From the NCBI RefSeq assembly GCF_001517585.1, contig NZ_FBYC01000004.1, positions 1,302,001 to 1,366,000 on the forward strand: a DNA stretch of 64,000 nt, read 5' to 3'. Below the pieces are notes generated by a model. The model did not search any database, was not told the origin of the DNA, and saw only the letters and a program-made list of their open reading frames with translations. Below, one piece after another: positions 34,829-45,090 of this stretch (position 1 is the stretch's first letter; each line of letters begins with the position of its first letter). Source of the DNA: Roseibaca calidilacus (lineage in GTDB: Bacteria > Pseudomonadota > Alphaproteobacteria > Rhodobacterales > Rhodobacteraceae). The translations under genes and the position numbers were made by a program.

Positions 34829-36205
34829 TTACCCCTTTGCCGACAAGCGCGCCGTGTTCACGCCAAGCGATTTCAACTTGCGGTGCAGCGCCGACCGTTC
34901 CATGCCGACAAAACTGGCGGTCCGGCTGATATTGCCGCCAAAGCGGTTGATCTGCGCCAACAGGTATTCGCGCTCGAACAATTCGCGCGCTTCGCGCAGC
35001 GGCAAGGTGGCCAACGATCCCGACAGCATCAGGCCGCGCCCCGACTCCTCGGGTACGCTGTCGGCCTGAAGATCGGCCACCTCGATCGGGCGGCCCGCAT
35101 CGCCAAGGATCAGCGCGCGTTCGATCATGTTGCGCAATTGGCGGATATTGCCCGGCCAAGACAGGGTTTGCAGATGCGCGCGCGCTGCGTCGTCCAGCGT
35201 GCGGCGCGGCAAGCCTTGCGCGGCGTGCAGCATGTCGATGAAATGCTCGGCCAGCAGCGGGATATCCTCGCGCCGTTCTTCCAGCCCCGGCACGCGGATC
35301 GGCACCACGTTCAGCCGGTCATACAGTTCCTGCCGGAACAAGCCCTCTCGCACCCGTGCGCTTAGGTCTTGGGTCGTGGCTGACATCACCCGCAGGTCAA
35401 CCCGCACCTTGTCGGCCCCGCCGGTGCGGATGAATTGCTGCTCCACCAGCACCCGCAACAGCTTGGACTGCGTGCCAAGCGGCATATCCGCGACCTCGTC
35501 AAAGAAGATCACCCCGCCATGCGCCTGTTCCAGCAACCCCGGTTCCACCCCGCGATCGGGGCCTTCGCGGCCGAACAGAACCTCTTCCATGCGTTCGGGT
35601 TCGACCGATGCCGATGTCACCGTCACGAAGGGGCCAGAGGCGCGCTCGGAATTTTCATGCACATAGCGGGCGGCGGCCTCTTTGCCGCAGCCGGGGGGGC
35701 CTGTGAACATCAGCCGCGCATTCGACCCCGTGACCTTTTCCAATTGGCCGAACAAGGCCCGGTAGGCGGTCGATTCGCCCAAAAGCTGCGCCGATCCAAC
35801 ATCGCGGCGCTTCAGGTCCTGATTTTCGCGCCGCAGCCGCGAGGCTTCCATCGCGCGCCCGATCACCACCAGCAGCTTGTCAATGTTGAAGGGCTTTTCG
35901 ATGAAATCATAAGCGCCCTGCTTGATCGCGGCGACAGCGATTTCCACATTGCCATGGCCCGAGATGATGACAATGGGAATATCCGGGTTCGACCGCTTGA
36001 CCGACATCAGAATGTCGATCCCGTCCATCTTACTGTCCTTCAACCAGATATCGAGGATCATCAGCGCGGGCGGGTCGGAATTCACCGCTGCCATCGCCTG
36101 ATCGGAATTGGCCGCAAGCCGGGTTTTGAACCCTTCATCTTGCAGGATTTCCGAAATCAGTTCGCGAATGTCGCGTTCATCATCGACGATCAGAATATCA
36201 CCCAT
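34829..36205 (-). CDS. ntrX: Response regulator NtrX, GAFTGA-less
   Basis: NtrC-family regulator paired with NtrY. 458 residues: receiver domain (1-120, phosphoacceptor aspartate in LILDIWLKD), AAA+ domain with Walker A GPPGCGKE, and C-terminal Fis helix-turn-helix. After LFGREG the sequence runs straight to GVEPGLLEQAHGG, so the GAFTGA loop that contacts sigma-54 is missing. It may therefore act with sigma-70 RNA polymerase, as reported for Rhodobacter NtrC. Confidence 0.93.
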   Translation of the reverse strand: MGDILIVDDERDIRELISEILQDEGFKTRLAANSDQAMAAVNSDPPALMILDIWLKDSKMDGIDILMSVKRSNPDIPIVIISGHGNVEIAVAAIKQGAYDFIEKPFNIDKLLVVIGRAMEASRLRRENQDLKRRDVGSAQLLGESTAYRALFGQLEKVTGSNARLMFTGPPGCGKEAAARYVHENSERASGPFVTVTSASVEPERMEEVLFGREGPDRGVEPGLLEQAHGGVIFFDEVADMPLGTQSKLLRVLVEQQFIRTGGADKVRVDLRVMSATTQDLSARVREGLFRQELYDRLNVVPIRVPGLEERREDIPLLAEHFIDMLHAAQGLPRRTLDDAARAHLQTLSWPGNIRQLRNMIERALILGDAGRPIEVADLQADSVPEESGRGLMLSGSLATLPLREARELFEREYLLAQINRFGGNISRTASFVGMERSALHRKLKSLGVNTARLSAKG

Positions 36206-36210
36206 AATCG

Positions 36211-38472
36211 TTAACCATCTTCCTGTTGGTCGTCAGAGATCTGCACGGCGGCCAGCCGTGGCAGGCGAATATCGGCCATCGCGCCGCGTCGGGGCGTGCC
36301 GTCGGGGTCGGTCGCATCGGCCAAGCGCAAGCTGCCGCCATGTTCTTCGATGATCTTGCGCACGATGGACAAGCCAAGCCCGGTCCCTTCTGCGCGCGTG
36401 GTCACATAAGGCTCAAACAGGCGATTGCGGTCTTCCGGTAGGCCGATGCCGTTGTCGGTAATCGTGATGTGCAACTGGTCTGGCTCTGCATGAAAGGCGA
36501 TGTCGATTGTGCCGGGCGGGCTGTCGGCATCTTCCGCGCGGCGGCTTTCGATCGCCTCTCCGGCATTCTTGATAAGATTGGTAAAGGCCTGCGCCATCAT
36601 CGTGTCGTCGACTTCGACCACCACCGGCTCGGCGGGCAGCGACAGGCTGAACGCAATATCGGGCTGGCCGCTTTCTTGTAAAAGCGCGCAGTCCCGCAGC
36701 AACGCCACCATGTCATGCGGTCGGCGGTCGGGTTCCGGCATACGGGCGAAGCGCGAGAATTCATCCACAATCCGGCGCAGATCATTCGTCTGACGCACGA
36801 TGACCGAAGTCAGTTGCGACAGGCTTTCGGCGTCATCCTCGGCCAGTTTGCGGCCAAACTTGCGCGCAATGCGTTCCGCCGAAAGCTGGATCGGGGTTAA
36901 GGGGTTCTTGATCTCATGCGCGATCCGGCGGGCGACATCGCCCCAAGCGGCCATACGCTGCGCGCTGACCAGTTCCGACACGTCATCAAAGGCGACCACA
37001 TAGCCTTCCAGTTGCCCATCGCGGCGGCGGCGTTCGGCAATGCGCACCAGCACGGTTTCCAACCGCCCCGAGCGCACCAGCCGCAGCTCTTCCTGCACGC
37101 GTCCCGGTCCGGGCGGCGCTGCGCGCAGCTTCTCCATCAGGGGCACGAATTCCGGCGCAATCTCTGACAGCTCTGGCGAGGTCGTGGGGCATGGCGCGAC
37201 TTCCAGCAAGGTTTCAGCCGCGCGGTTGATGAAGGCCAGCCGACCGTTTGCATCCAAGCCGATCACCCCTGCGGTCACCGACCCCAGCACCGAATCGAAC
37301 AGCCGCCGCCGCGCATCGATCTGGCGGTTGTTTTCCAACAGATGCTCGCGCTGCCCCTTCAACTGGCGGGTCATCTGGTTGAACACGCGGCCCAGCAGGG
37401 CCACCTCGTCATCCTCGCGCGCGATGCGGACTTGCACGTCCAGATCGCCCGCGCCGACCTGCTCTGCGGCCTCGACCAGCCGCCCGACGGGCCGCGCCAG
37501 CCGTTCGGCGAAATTCAGCCCCATCCAAACCGCCGCAAGGATCAGGATCAACGCGAAACCAAGGTAAAGCGCGCCAAACTGGAACAAAATGCGCCCCCGA
37601 TCCTGTTCCAACTGTTGGTAGAAATCGACCGTTTCGCGGGTTTCATCCAGCAGTGACAGGATATCGCCATCCACCGCGCGCGACACATACAGGTAACGGT
37701 CAAAATATTCGCTCAACGGCACAAGGGCGCGGAACTCGTTCAGCGGCCAATCGCGTATCAGCACCACGCCATCGCGCGCAGCGGCAAGGTCCGGGTCGCT
37801 TGGTGGAACAAAGTTGAACCGGTAGGACCGTTCCCCGCGCGCCCGGATGTCGCCCGCCCCGTCGATAACGAATGCAACGCGCAAGCCGCGCTGCACCCGC
37901 GCCTGCGCTTCTGAAAGCAGGTCGCGCAACTCGCCCTCGCCCATCATGGGAAAGAGCCTGCGCGCGGCATCAAGATAATCCGCCAGATCCTGCGCATCGG
38001 TCCGCAGATCGCGTTCCTGTTCGAACTGATAGGCCTCTGCCGCTGACAGCGAATTGCCGACCACGCGCTGAACGCGGTCCGAAAACCACCCTTCCAGCCC
38101 CACATTGAGCGTGATGACGGCAAAAACCGCAACCGTGATTGTGGGCACCATGGCGATGGCGCCAAACAGCGTGGTCAGCCGCAAATGCAGGCGCGAGCCC
38201 GCTCTGTCCTTGCGCCGCGCGGCCACCAGCCGCGCCACCCGCACCGCCACAAGCCCGGCCACAAGCAACATGTAAACAAGGTCGGTCAACAGCACCAGGG
38301 CAAGGCCGGACGTGCTGAATACCGCGTTCAGCGGGCCCAGCGCCAATAGCGTCAGCAATACCAGAAACGGGCCTGCCAGAACCAGAACGACCGTGCCACC
38401 CACCGATCTGCGCCGATCGCGCAGGCCGGCCAAGTGTTCCAGCACACCCGAATAAAACGCCGCCTGCCTCAA
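36211..38472 (-). CDS. ntrY: Sensor histidine kinase NtrY
   Basis: 753-residue membrane kinase: N-terminal membrane helices, a periplasmic region, HAMP (about 320-370), PAS (about 385-490), HisKA with phosphoacceptor histidine in [13 protein letters not shown], and HATPase_c with GTGLGLSIVRKI. Partner of NtrX, which starts five bases after its stop. Linked to nitrogen and redox responses in alphaproteobacteria. Confidence 0.94.
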   Translation of the reverse strand: MRQAAFYSGVLEHLAGLRDRRRSVGGTVVLVLAGPFLVLLTLLALGPLNAVFSTSGLALVLLTDLVYMLLVAGLVAVRVARLVAARRKDRAGSRLHLRLTTLFGAIAMVPTITVAVFAVITLNVGLEGWFSDRVQRVVGNSLSAAEAYQFEQERDLRTDAQDLADYLDAARRLFPMMGEGELRDLLSEAQARVQRGLRVAFVIDGAGDIRARGERSYRFNFVPPSDPDLAAARDGVVLIRDWPLNEFRALVPLSEYFDRYLYVSRAVDGDILSLLDETRETVDFYQQLEQDRGRILFQFGALYLGFALILILAAVWMGLNFAERLARPVGRLVEAAEQVGAGDLDVQVRIAREDDEVALLGRVFNQMTRQLKGQREHLLENNRQIDARRRLFDSVLGSVTAGVIGLDANGRLAFINRAAETLLEVAPCPTTSPELSEIAPEFVPLMEKLRAAPPGPGRVQEELRLVRSGRLETVLVRIAERRRRDGQLEGYVVAFDDVSELVSAQRMAAWGDVARRIAHEIKNPLTPIQLSAERIARKFGRKLAEDDAESLSQLTSVIVRQTNDLRRIVDEFSRFARMPEPDRRPHDMVALLRDCALLQESGQPDIAFSLSLPAEPVVVEVDDTMMAQAFTNLIKNAGEAIESRRAEDADSPPGTIDIAFHAEPDQLHITITDNGIGLPEDRNRLFEPYVTTRAEGTGLGLSIVRKIIEEHGGSLRLADATDPDGTPRRGAMADIRLPRLAAVQISDDQQEDG

Positions 38473-38572
38473 AAAGCCCCCGCAAGTTACCGTTTTACAG
38501 GGGTCTTTGCTGCCCCGTGTTGTGGGGATTATGCCACAGGCAATGTGGTAATTCTACATCAAACTCGGGCCA

Positions 38573-39967
38573 TCAGGCCAGCTTGCGACGGCGTGATACC
38601 TCTATATCCAGCTCGGTGATTTTCTTGCGCAAGGTGTTGCGATTGATCCCCAGAAGCTCTGCGCAGCGGGCTTGGTTGCCGCCTGTGGCATCGAGTGCGA
38701 TTTCGATCAGCGGCACCTCTATTTCATGCAATATCCGTGCATACAGGCCCGGCGGCGGCAGGTCTTGGCCGTGCAGGTCGAAATAGCGTTTCAAATGGCG
38801 CGCCGCCGATTCCGACAGCGATTCTCCGCCCATCCCTTCGCCAATCGCCATGGCAGAGGGCTGGCTTTTCAGCGCCAGTTCCATTTCCAAGCGCGTAATC
38901 AAGGGGTCTTGCCCAGTCAGCGTCAGCCGCCGCAAGGTATTTTGTAGCTGCCGCACATTGCCGGGCCACGAATACCCGCGCACCAGTTCCAGCGCCTCTG
39001 GGGAAAGCGCGCGCAGGGTCGCGCCATCATCAGCGGCTTGCGACAGGAAATGCTGCGTCAAAGGTTCCAGATCGTCGATCCGCTCGCGCAGCGGGGGCAC
39101 AGCAAGGGTGACACCGCTTAGCCGGTAATACAGGTCTTCGCGCAGGGTGCCGTCGCTCATGCATTGGGTCAGATTGGTCTGCGCCGTCGCCATAATGCGC
39201 GGCCCGTCATCGGGCAGGCTGTCGAGCAGCCGCGCCACGCGCAACTGGGCTTCCGCGCTGTAAGAGGCCAGCTCATCCAGCAACAACGACCCTGAACGCA
39301 CGCGCGCCACCAAGGCTTGCGCCGTGTCGGGGCTGCGGAAATCCTCTGCCGTGGCTGCCAGAAAGGGCTGCCCGCGCCGGTCTGACAGATCGTGCAACGT
39401 GCGGGCGATCAGCGATTTCCCGGTGCCGGATTCGCCGGTTATCAGCACCGGCATGACCGAATTCATCACACGTGCGATCAGGCGATACAATTCCTGCATG
39501 ACCGGGGTGCGCCCCACCAGCGGCAGCCCTTCCATGCTGGACATGTCACCGCGCGGCGCGGGTTTGGGTGCCGCCCCCACCTGCGCCGAAGCGGCGACAA
39601 GTTTCCGGTTCTTCATGGCCGTGCCCGCGCGTTTCAGCAGGTCCGGCAGGTCGAACGGTTTGGGAAGGTAATCATGCGCATCGACCTCGTTGGCCTGAAT
39701 CGCCGTCATGATCGTGTTTTGCGCAGAGATCACGATCACCGGCAGATCGGGCCGTTCCTGGCTGATCTTCGGGATCATCTCTATCCCGTTGCCATCGGGC
39801 ATCATCACATCGGTGATGACCAGATCGCCACGCCCCTCTTCGACCCAGCGCATCAGCGTGGTCAGGCTGGAGGTGGCGTGCACCTTGCAGCCTGCCCGCG
39901 TCAGCGCTTGCGTCAGCACCGTGCGGATGGTGCGATCATCATCGGCAACCAGAACCGTGCCATCCAT
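38573..39967 (-). CDS. ntrC: Nitrogen regulator NtrC, GAFTGA-less Rhodobacter type
   Basis: 464 residues: receiver (phosphoacceptor D in [11 protein letters not shown]), AAA+ domain with Walker A GESGTGKS, Fis helix-turn-helix with [14 protein letters not shown]. After [13 protein letters not shown] the region that would hold GAFTGA is absent. R. capsulatus NtrC likewise lacks it and activates sigma-70 polymerase. Its ATG overlaps the ntrB TGA by one base, so translation is coupled. Confidence 0.94.
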   Translation of the reverse strand: MDGTVLVADDDRTIRTVLTQALTRAGCKVHATSSLTTLMRWVEEGRGDLVITDVMMPDGNGIEMIPKISQERPDLPVIVISAQNTIMTAIQANEVDAHDYLPKPFDLPDLLKRAGTAMKNRKLVAASAQVGAAPKPAPRGDMSSMEGLPLVGRTPVMQELYRLIARVMNSVMPVLITGESGTGKSLIARTLHDLSDRRGQPFLAATAEDFRSPDTAQALVARVRSGSLLLDELASYSAEAQLRVARLLDSLPDDGPRIMATAQTNLTQCMSDGTLREDLYYRLSGVTLAVPPLRERIDDLEPLTQHFLSQAADDGATLRALSPEALELVRGYSWPGNVRQLQNTLRRLTLTGQDPLITRLEMELALKSQPSAMAIGEGMGGESLSESAARHLKRYFDLHGQDLPPPGLYARILHEIEVPLIEIALDATGGNQARCAELLGINRNTLRKKITELDIEVSRRRKLA

Positions 39968-41073
39968 CAGGAAAGCTCCTCTTGTTGTGCGTAACGCCCG
40001 TCCAAATCGGTCGCGCGCGGCAGGGAAATGCGAAACATCGTGCGGCCCGGACGGCTTTCGACAGACACCCAGCCATCATGCGCCGAGACGATTTTCGACA
40101 CCAGCGCAAGGCCAAGGCCCGTGCCATTCTCGCGGCCCGACACGAAAGGGTCGAACACCTCATCGGCAATTTCGGCGGGCAAGCCCGGTCCATCATCGAT
40201 GATTTCAACATGAATGGGCAGCGCCACATCGCGCCCATCCGCAGCGCGCACGCGCAGCGATTGTTCAAAGAAACTGCGAATGCGGATCGTGCCGCCATCA
40301 GGCTGCGCTTGGGCCGCATTCTTCAGCAAGTTCAGGAACACCTGCAACAACTGGTCGCCATCGGCCCAGACCGGTGGCAAGGACGGGTCGTAATTGTCCC
40401 GGATCCGCATATGCGCGGCAAAACCCACCTCTGCCGACCGGCGGGCGCGTTCCAGAATGTCGTGAATGTTGATCGCACGGCAGGCGGGCGGGCGCTGGTT
40501 GCCGAATTGCTCGACCTGGTCTAGCAGGTTCACAATGCGCTGGGTTTCGGCCACGATCAGGTCGGTCAATTCGCGGTCACGCGGCTCCAGCCCCATGGAC
40601 AGAAGCTGCGCGGCCCCGGTAATGCCCGCCAGCGGGTTCTTGATCTCATGCGCCAGCATCTGCGACATGCCAATGGCCGAACGCGCGGCGTTGCGGATGC
40701 CATCCACCTGTCCCAGCTTGCCTGCGATCTCGCGCGGGGTAATCAGCATCAGCACAAGGTCGGGGCGGTCCACCATGGGCGCCAGTTGAATGGAGCACAT
40801 GACCGGCTTACGCGCGCCGATGACCAAAGAGGCATCGTTGATGAACACTGGCGCGCGATTGCTGCGGCAGCGCTCCAGCGCGCGGTTGATTTCTGCGTCA
40901 ATCTCGATCAGGCGCGCCAAGGGGCGGTTCAGGACCGCGCGGCGCGACAGGCTTAGAAACTGCTCGGCCGCCGGGTTGCAATCGGCCACGCATTCGCGCC
41001 CGTTGACCTGCCCCACCATGAAAGAGGGCACGGGCAAGGCCGCCCATATCGTGCCGGTGGCGGGGGGCGTCAT
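39967..41073 (-). CDS. ntrB: Nitrogen sensor kinase NtrB
   Basis: 368-residue soluble kinase/phosphatase that controls NtrC. PAS domain (about 10-120), HisKA with [18 protein letters not shown], HATPase_c with [13 protein letters not shown]. The start at 41073 overlaps the dusB stop (ATGA); the frame extends far upstream but that part is opposite-frame dusB. Confidence 0.94.
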   Translation of the reverse strand: MTPPATGTIWAALPVPSFMVGQVNGRECVADCNPAAEQFLSLSRRAVLNRPLARLIEIDAEINRALERCRSNRAPVFINDASLVIGARKPVMCSIQLAPMVDRPDLVLMLITPREIAGKLGQVDGIRNAARSAIGMSQMLAHEIKNPLAGITGAAQLLSMGLEPRDRELTDLIVAETQRIVNLLDQVEQFGNQRPPACRAINIHDILERARRSAEVGFAAHMRIRDNYDPSLPPVWADGDQLLQVFLNLLKNAAQAQPDGGTIRIRSFFEQSLRVRAADGRDVALPIHVEIIDDGPGLPAEIADEVFDPFVSGRENGTGLGLALVSKIVSAHDGWVSVESRPGRTMFRISLPRATDLDGRYAQQEELS

Positions 41074-42056
41074 GCCGCAACCTCTTGCATCGGGGCCAGC
41101 AGGTCGGGCAGCAGTGCAAGCACCTGCGCGGGGTTGGTCGCGGTCAGCGCAGCACGGCGGGCCAGAGCGCAGCCGCCCGCCGCGTCCGCATACCAGCCCA
41201 AGTGCTTGCGCGCGACCCGCAGGCCCAGATCGCGGCCATAAAAGCCCAGCATCGCGTCGTAATGCGCGCCGACCAAGGCGACCAGTTCGGCCCCTTGCGG
41301 CGCAGGCGGCACCGGGCGGCCCGACAGGCTTGCGGCAATCTGCGCCAGCAGCCATGGCCGCCCCTGCGCCCCGCGCCCAACCATGACACCCCCTGCCCCG
41401 GATTGCGCCAGCGCCTGCCGGGCCGCCTGAGCACCGGTAATATCCCCATTGGCGACCACCGGCACATCCACCGCCCGCACAACCGGCGCAATTGCCGCCC
41501 AATCGGCGCGGCCCTTGTAGAACTGGCAGCGCGTGCGGCCATGGATCGTGACCATTTTCACGCCCGCGCCCACGGCACGGCGGGCAAGCTCTGGCGCATT
41601 GTGGCACGCCTCATCCCAACCCAGCCGGGTTTTCAACGTCACCGGCACATCCACCGCGGCCACCACCGCGTCAATCAGCGACAACGCGTGATCGAGATCG
41701 CGCATCAGCGCCGATCCGGACAAACCACCCACGACCTTTTTCGCAGGGCAGCCCATATTGATGTCAATGACTCGCGCGCCCTGATCGGCCAGCATGCGTG
41801 CGGCTTCGCCCATCCACCACGCATCGCGCCCGGCAAGTTGCACGGCGGTCTGGCCATCAGCAACGCCCAGCTCTGCCTTGGCGCGGGTCGAGGGGCGCGC
41901 GCGCACCATGTCTTCGCTGGCGACCATTTCCGACACCACCAGCGCCGCGCCGAACCCGGCCACGACCCGCCGAAACGGCAAATCGGTAATGCCCGCCATC
42001 GGGGCCAGCAGGACCGGGCAGCCAGCGCCCGCCTCGAAGGGGAACGGAACCGTCAT
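41070..42056 (-). CDS. dusB: tRNA-dihydrouridine synthase (DusB/NifR3)
   Basis: FMN enzyme that reduces uridine in the tRNA D-loop. 328 residues from ATG 42056. TIM-barrel motifs LAPMAGITDLPFR, INMGCPAKKV (catalytic cysteine) and TIHGRTRCQFYKG are present. First gene of the dusB-ntrBC unit, as nifR3-ntrBC in Rhodobacter capsulatus. Confidence 0.95.
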   Translation of the reverse strand: MTVPFPFEAGAGCPVLLAPMAGITDLPFRRVVAGFGAALVVSEMVASEDMVRARPSTRAKAELGVADGQTAVQLAGRDAWWMGEAARMLADQGARVIDINMGCPAKKVVGGLSGSALMRDLDHALSLIDAVVAAVDVPVTLKTRLGWDEACHNAPELARRAVGAGVKMVTIHGRTRCQFYKGRADWAAIAPVVRAVDVPVVANGDITGAQAARQALAQSGAGGVMVGRGAQGRPWLLAQIAASLSGRPVPPAPQGAELVALVGAHYDAMLGFYGRDLGLRVARKHLGWYADAAGGCALARRAALTATNPAQVLALLPDLLAPMQEVAA

Positions 42057-42251
42057 GGGAGTGAGCAAAGCATGTCTTTCATGCGTGAAGGGATAGCCCC
42101 ATGCCAGACCCAAGTCCAATTGAACCGCCACGCCCTTGGCGCATTTTTCATCATGCGCCCGCTTTTTGGGCAAATATAAGTGGCAATCGTGCGCATTGTC
42201 AGCAACCTGCCGCTGCGCGTATAGAGGGCGCGACAGGATCGCAGGGCGCGC

Positions 42252-43403
42252 ATGACCAGTTCCATAGCCACCATCATCGTTGCCGCCGGGCGCGGCACCC
42301 GCGCGGGCGGCGGCCCGCCCAAGCAGTGGCGCAGGCTTGGCGGGCAGCCAGTGCTGGCCCATACGCTGGATGCGCTGCGCGCTGGCGGTCTGACCCGGCT
42401 GATTCTGGTGTTGCACCCCGATGACATGACCCGCGCGCAAGGGCTGGACCTGCACGGCGTGACCCTTGTGGCGGGCGGCGCAACGCGCACCGCGTCGGTG
42501 CGCGCGGCGCTGGACCTGTTATCCGCCGCCCCGCCCGACCGCGTTCTGATCCATGACGGCGCGCGGCCCTTCGTCTCTGCCCGGGTTGTGGGTGACGTGA
42601 TGCAGGCGCTGAACGATTACCCCGCCGCCGCCCCGGCGCTAGCCGTGGTCGATGCGCTGTGGCGCGGGCAAGACGGCTTTGTCGGCGCACCCGTGCCGCG
42701 TGACGGGCTGTTTCGCGCACAGACCCCGCAGGGTTTTCACTTCGCGCCCTTGCTGTCCGCGCACAGGGCATGGCCGGGCGACGCCCCCGATGACGTGGAA
42801 ATCGCCCGCGCCTTTGGCCTGTCCGTCGCACTGGTGCCGGGCTGCGAGGAGAATTACAAACTGACCTACGCGCCCGATTTCGCCCGCGCCGAGGCGATGC
42901 TGCAAGCAAGGAAACCGCAAATGACCGATATCCGCCTTGGCAATGGCTATGACGTGCACCGCTTCGGCCCCGGCGATGGCTGTTGGCTGTGCGGGGTGAA
43001 GGTGCCGCATGGGCGCGCGCTTCAAGGCCATTCAGATGCCGATGTCGGAATGCACGCATTGACCGATGCTATCTATGGTGCGCTGGCCGAAGGCGATATT
43101 GGCCGCCATTTTCCGCCCTCTGACCCGCAATGGAAGGGGGCTGCCAGCCATATCTTCCTGCGCCATGCGATCGAACTGGCGCGCGCACGGGGCTATGCGC
43201 TTGCTAATTGCGATGTGACGCTGGTCTGCGAATATCCCAAGATCGGGCCACATGCGGGCGCAATGCAGGCGGAACTTGCGCGCATCATCGGGGTCGAGGT
43301 TGGACGCGTCAGCGTAAAGGCCACCACGTCGGAACGCTTGGGCTTTACGGGCCGCGAGGAAGGGATTGCCGCGCTGGCCACGGCCTGCCTGATCGCAGGC
43401 TGA
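42252..43403 (+). CDS. ispDF: Bifunctional IspD/IspF, MEP isoprenoid pathway
   Basis: 383-residue fusion. Residues about 1-220 are 2-C-methyl-D-erythritol 4-phosphate cytidylyltransferase ([18 protein letters not shown] nucleotide loop); about 225-383 are 2-C-methyl-D-erythritol 2,4-cyclodiphosphate synthase ([12 protein letters not shown] and [15 protein letters not shown] metal ligands). Supplies isoprenoids for phytol, carotenoids and quinones. Divergent from dusB. Confidence 0.96.
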   Translation: MTSSIATIIVAAGRGTRAGGGPPKQWRRLGGQPVLAHTLDALRAGGLTRLILVLHPDDMTRAQGLDLHGVTLVAGGATRTASVRAALDLLSAAPPDRVLIHDGARPFVSARVVGDVMQALNDYPAAAPALAVVDALWRGQDGFVGAPVPRDGLFRAQTPQGFHFAPLLSAHRAWPGDAPDDVEIARAFGLSVALVPGCEENYKLTYAPDFARAEAMLQARKPQMTDIRLGNGYDVHRFGPGDGCWLCGVKVPHGRALQGHSDADVGMHALTDAIYGALAEGDIGRHFPPSDPQWKGAASHIFLRHAIELARARGYALANCDVTLVCEYPKIGPHAGAMQAELARIIGVEVGRVSVKATTSERLGFTGREEGIAALATACLIAG

Positions 43404-43409
43404 CGCATC

Positions 43410-43440
43410 GGGGCTGGATTATTTTTGCAAGATGAAGGGG
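43410..43440. repeat. Dispersed intergenic repeat, copy 4 (ispDF-pgpA), without hairpin
   Basis: GGATTATTTTTGCAAGATGA shares the core of the copies at 6030 and 11232, but the GC hairpin is lacking. The tail GAAGGGG ends seven bases before the pgpA ATG and probably acts as its ribosome site. Confidence 0.6.
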
Positions 43441-43447
43441 ATAGGGC

Positions 43448-43945
43448 ATGACCCTGACACGCATGATCGCAACCTTTGGCGGCGTGGGCTATCTGCGCCC
43501 CGCGCCGGGCACTTGGGGCAGCTTCGCCGCCCTGCCCGTGGCGTGGGGCCTGCATGTGCTGGGCGGGTTCTGGTTGCTGCTGGGTGCCACATTGGTTGCC
43601 TTCGCGCTGGGCTGGTGGGCCACCATTGTTGAGACGCGCGGCGCGCCCGATGCCGACCCGTCTGAGATTGTCATCGACGAGGTGGTGGGCATGTGGATTG
43701 CACTTTGGCCCGTGTCCTTGGGCGCGATGATGCAGGGGGTTCCTGTCACGGCGCTTTGGCCCGGCTGGGTCACGGCGTTTCTGGCCTTTCGCGCCTTTGA
43801 CATCTGGAAGCCCGGCCCGGTCGGGCTGGCCGACCGGATGCACACACCTTTGGGCGTGATGCTGGATGATGTCGTGGCAGGATTTCTGGCCACGCTGGTG
43901 GTGGCAGTCGCCGCCGTGGTCAGCCACGGGTTGATGGGCGCATGA
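43448..43945 (+). CDS. pgpA: Phosphatidylglycerophosphatase A
   Basis: 165-residue membrane enzyme that dephosphorylates phosphatidylglycerophosphate to phosphatidylglycerol. Family motifs RPAPGTWGSFAALP and DPSEIVIDEVVGMW are present with about four hydrophobic segments. Its stop overlaps the pncC start. Confidence 0.93.
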   Translation: MTLTRMIATFGGVGYLRPAPGTWGSFAALPVAWGLHVLGGFWLLLGATLVAFALGWWATIVETRGAPDADPSEIVIDEVVGMWIALWPVSLGAMMQGVPVTALWPGWVTAFLAFRAFDIWKPGPVGLADRMHTPLGVMLDDVVAGFLATLVVAVAAVVSHGLMGA

Positions 43946-44421
43946 GCGCGGGGGCGGTTCTGGATGCGGCCCGCGCCAAGGGCGTGATGCTGGCGGCCGC
44001 CGAATCCTGCACCGGCGGGATGATCATGGCCGCGCTGACCGCTGTGCCGGGATCGTCCGACGTGGTGGACCGGGGGTTCGTGACCTATTCCAACGCGGCA
44101 AAACGCGACATGCTCGGCGTGTCGCCCGACACGCTAACAGCACATGGCGCGGTGTCGGAAGCGGTAGCCGCCGAAATGGCGCAAGGGGCCTTGGCGCGGT
44201 CAGATGCCGGGATCGCGGTTGCGGTCACAGGCATTGCCGGCCCCGGCGGGTCAGAGCACAAGCCCGAAGGGCGCGTCTGCTTCGGGCTGGCAGATGCGCA
44301 AGGCGTGGTCACGCAAACGGTCGAGTTCGGCGCGATTGGCCGCGACGCAGTGCGCGCGGCGACGGTCGATCATGCGCTGGCAATGGTTTTGGCGCGGCTT
44401 GACGCGGCCGCGCAGGGTTAA
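43942..44421 (+). CDS. pncC: CinA C-terminal-type nicotinamide-nucleotide amidohydrolase (PncC)
   Basis: 159 residues, the stand-alone CinA C-terminal domain that deamidates NMN. Signature AAAESCTGGMIMAALTAVPGSS with the catalytic serine, and VTGIAGPGGSEHKPEGRV. The N-terminal CinA domain is absent, as is common in alphaproteobacteria. Only five bases separate it from the convergent broken Imm11-like gene. Confidence 0.92.
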   Translation: MSAGAVLDAARAKGVMLAAAESCTGGMIMAALTAVPGSSDVVDRGFVTYSNAAKRDMLGVSPDTLTAHGAVSEAVAAEMAQGALARSDAGIAVAVTGIAGPGGSEHKPEGRVCFGLADAQGVVTQTVEFGAIGRDAVRAATVDHALAMVLARLDAAAQG

Positions 44422-44426
44422 CCCCG

Positions 44427-44986
44427 TCAGGCAAGCGCGACCTCGCGAAACGTGACCCCGAACAGCCCGGCATCTTGAACAAGCTTCACCAACTGCTCTG
44501 AAAACACCGGCGGGTTGGCAATGTCGCGGACGCAAAACAAATGCGCGCCGGTCAATTGCGCAACAATCAGCACGGGGCGTTCGAATTGTGGCCCGCCAGA
44601 GCAATAGGAACGCTCGACATCCAGCGTATGGGGCAGACAGATCGGCCTGATCCAGCAGACATTTTCGCCGTTCTCCACCTCGACCGGCAGAATTTCGGTG
44701 TTCTCGGGCATCAACGGGGCGAACAGCTTTGCGGCGCGCTGAGACAGCAGCAGCGTGCTGCCATTCACCTGAATATCGCTTGCAACCTCGGGGGGCTGCC
44801 TTTCCTTGCAGCACCAAGCCGCGTGTTCTCGCGTTTCATCAGGGGGACAATCCATGGCCCGCCCCTGACCCCGAATTCGACCTCGGGGCGGATGCGATGG
44901 CGCGCGAATTGATCGAAATCCAGCGCGGAACGGCGCAGTGCTTCGGCCCCGTCAAAGGCCCGATGATTGCCAGAGAAATTGAGCAT
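44427..44986 (-). pseudogene. Frameshifted Imm11-like (DUF1629) protein gene
   Basis: Two minus-strand frames together look like one gene. Frame one (from ATG 44986) has NHRAFDGAEALRRSALDFD; frame two (ending 44427) has HLFCVRDI and FSEQLVKLVQDAGLFGVTF, resembling the C-terminus of the Imm11/DUF1629 family. A one-base gain in the C6 run (G6 at 44790-44795 on the plus strand) would join them as KGSPPEVASDIQV. Either a mutation, a sequencing error, or -1 slippage. Protein-like sequence in frame one continues upstream to about 45065 without a start codon. No toxin partner is adjacent. Confidence 0.6.
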
Positions 44987-45090
44987 CAGGTGATGTTGCT
45001 CGACAGGGCGCGGCTGAAAATATCTCGTAAAATGCTCGGTATTGCGACGATGTATCGTGCATCACGATGACACCGAAATCGCGCGCCGCG

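Noticed and set aside
41074-41607. Upstream extension of the ntrB frame
   Set aside because: It lies inside dusB in another frame; the ATGA overlap at 41070-41073 gives the natural ntrB start.
42101-42424. Short plus-strand frame in the dusB-ispDF gap
   Set aside because: It overlaps ispDF in a different frame, has no ribosome site and no protein-like conservation.
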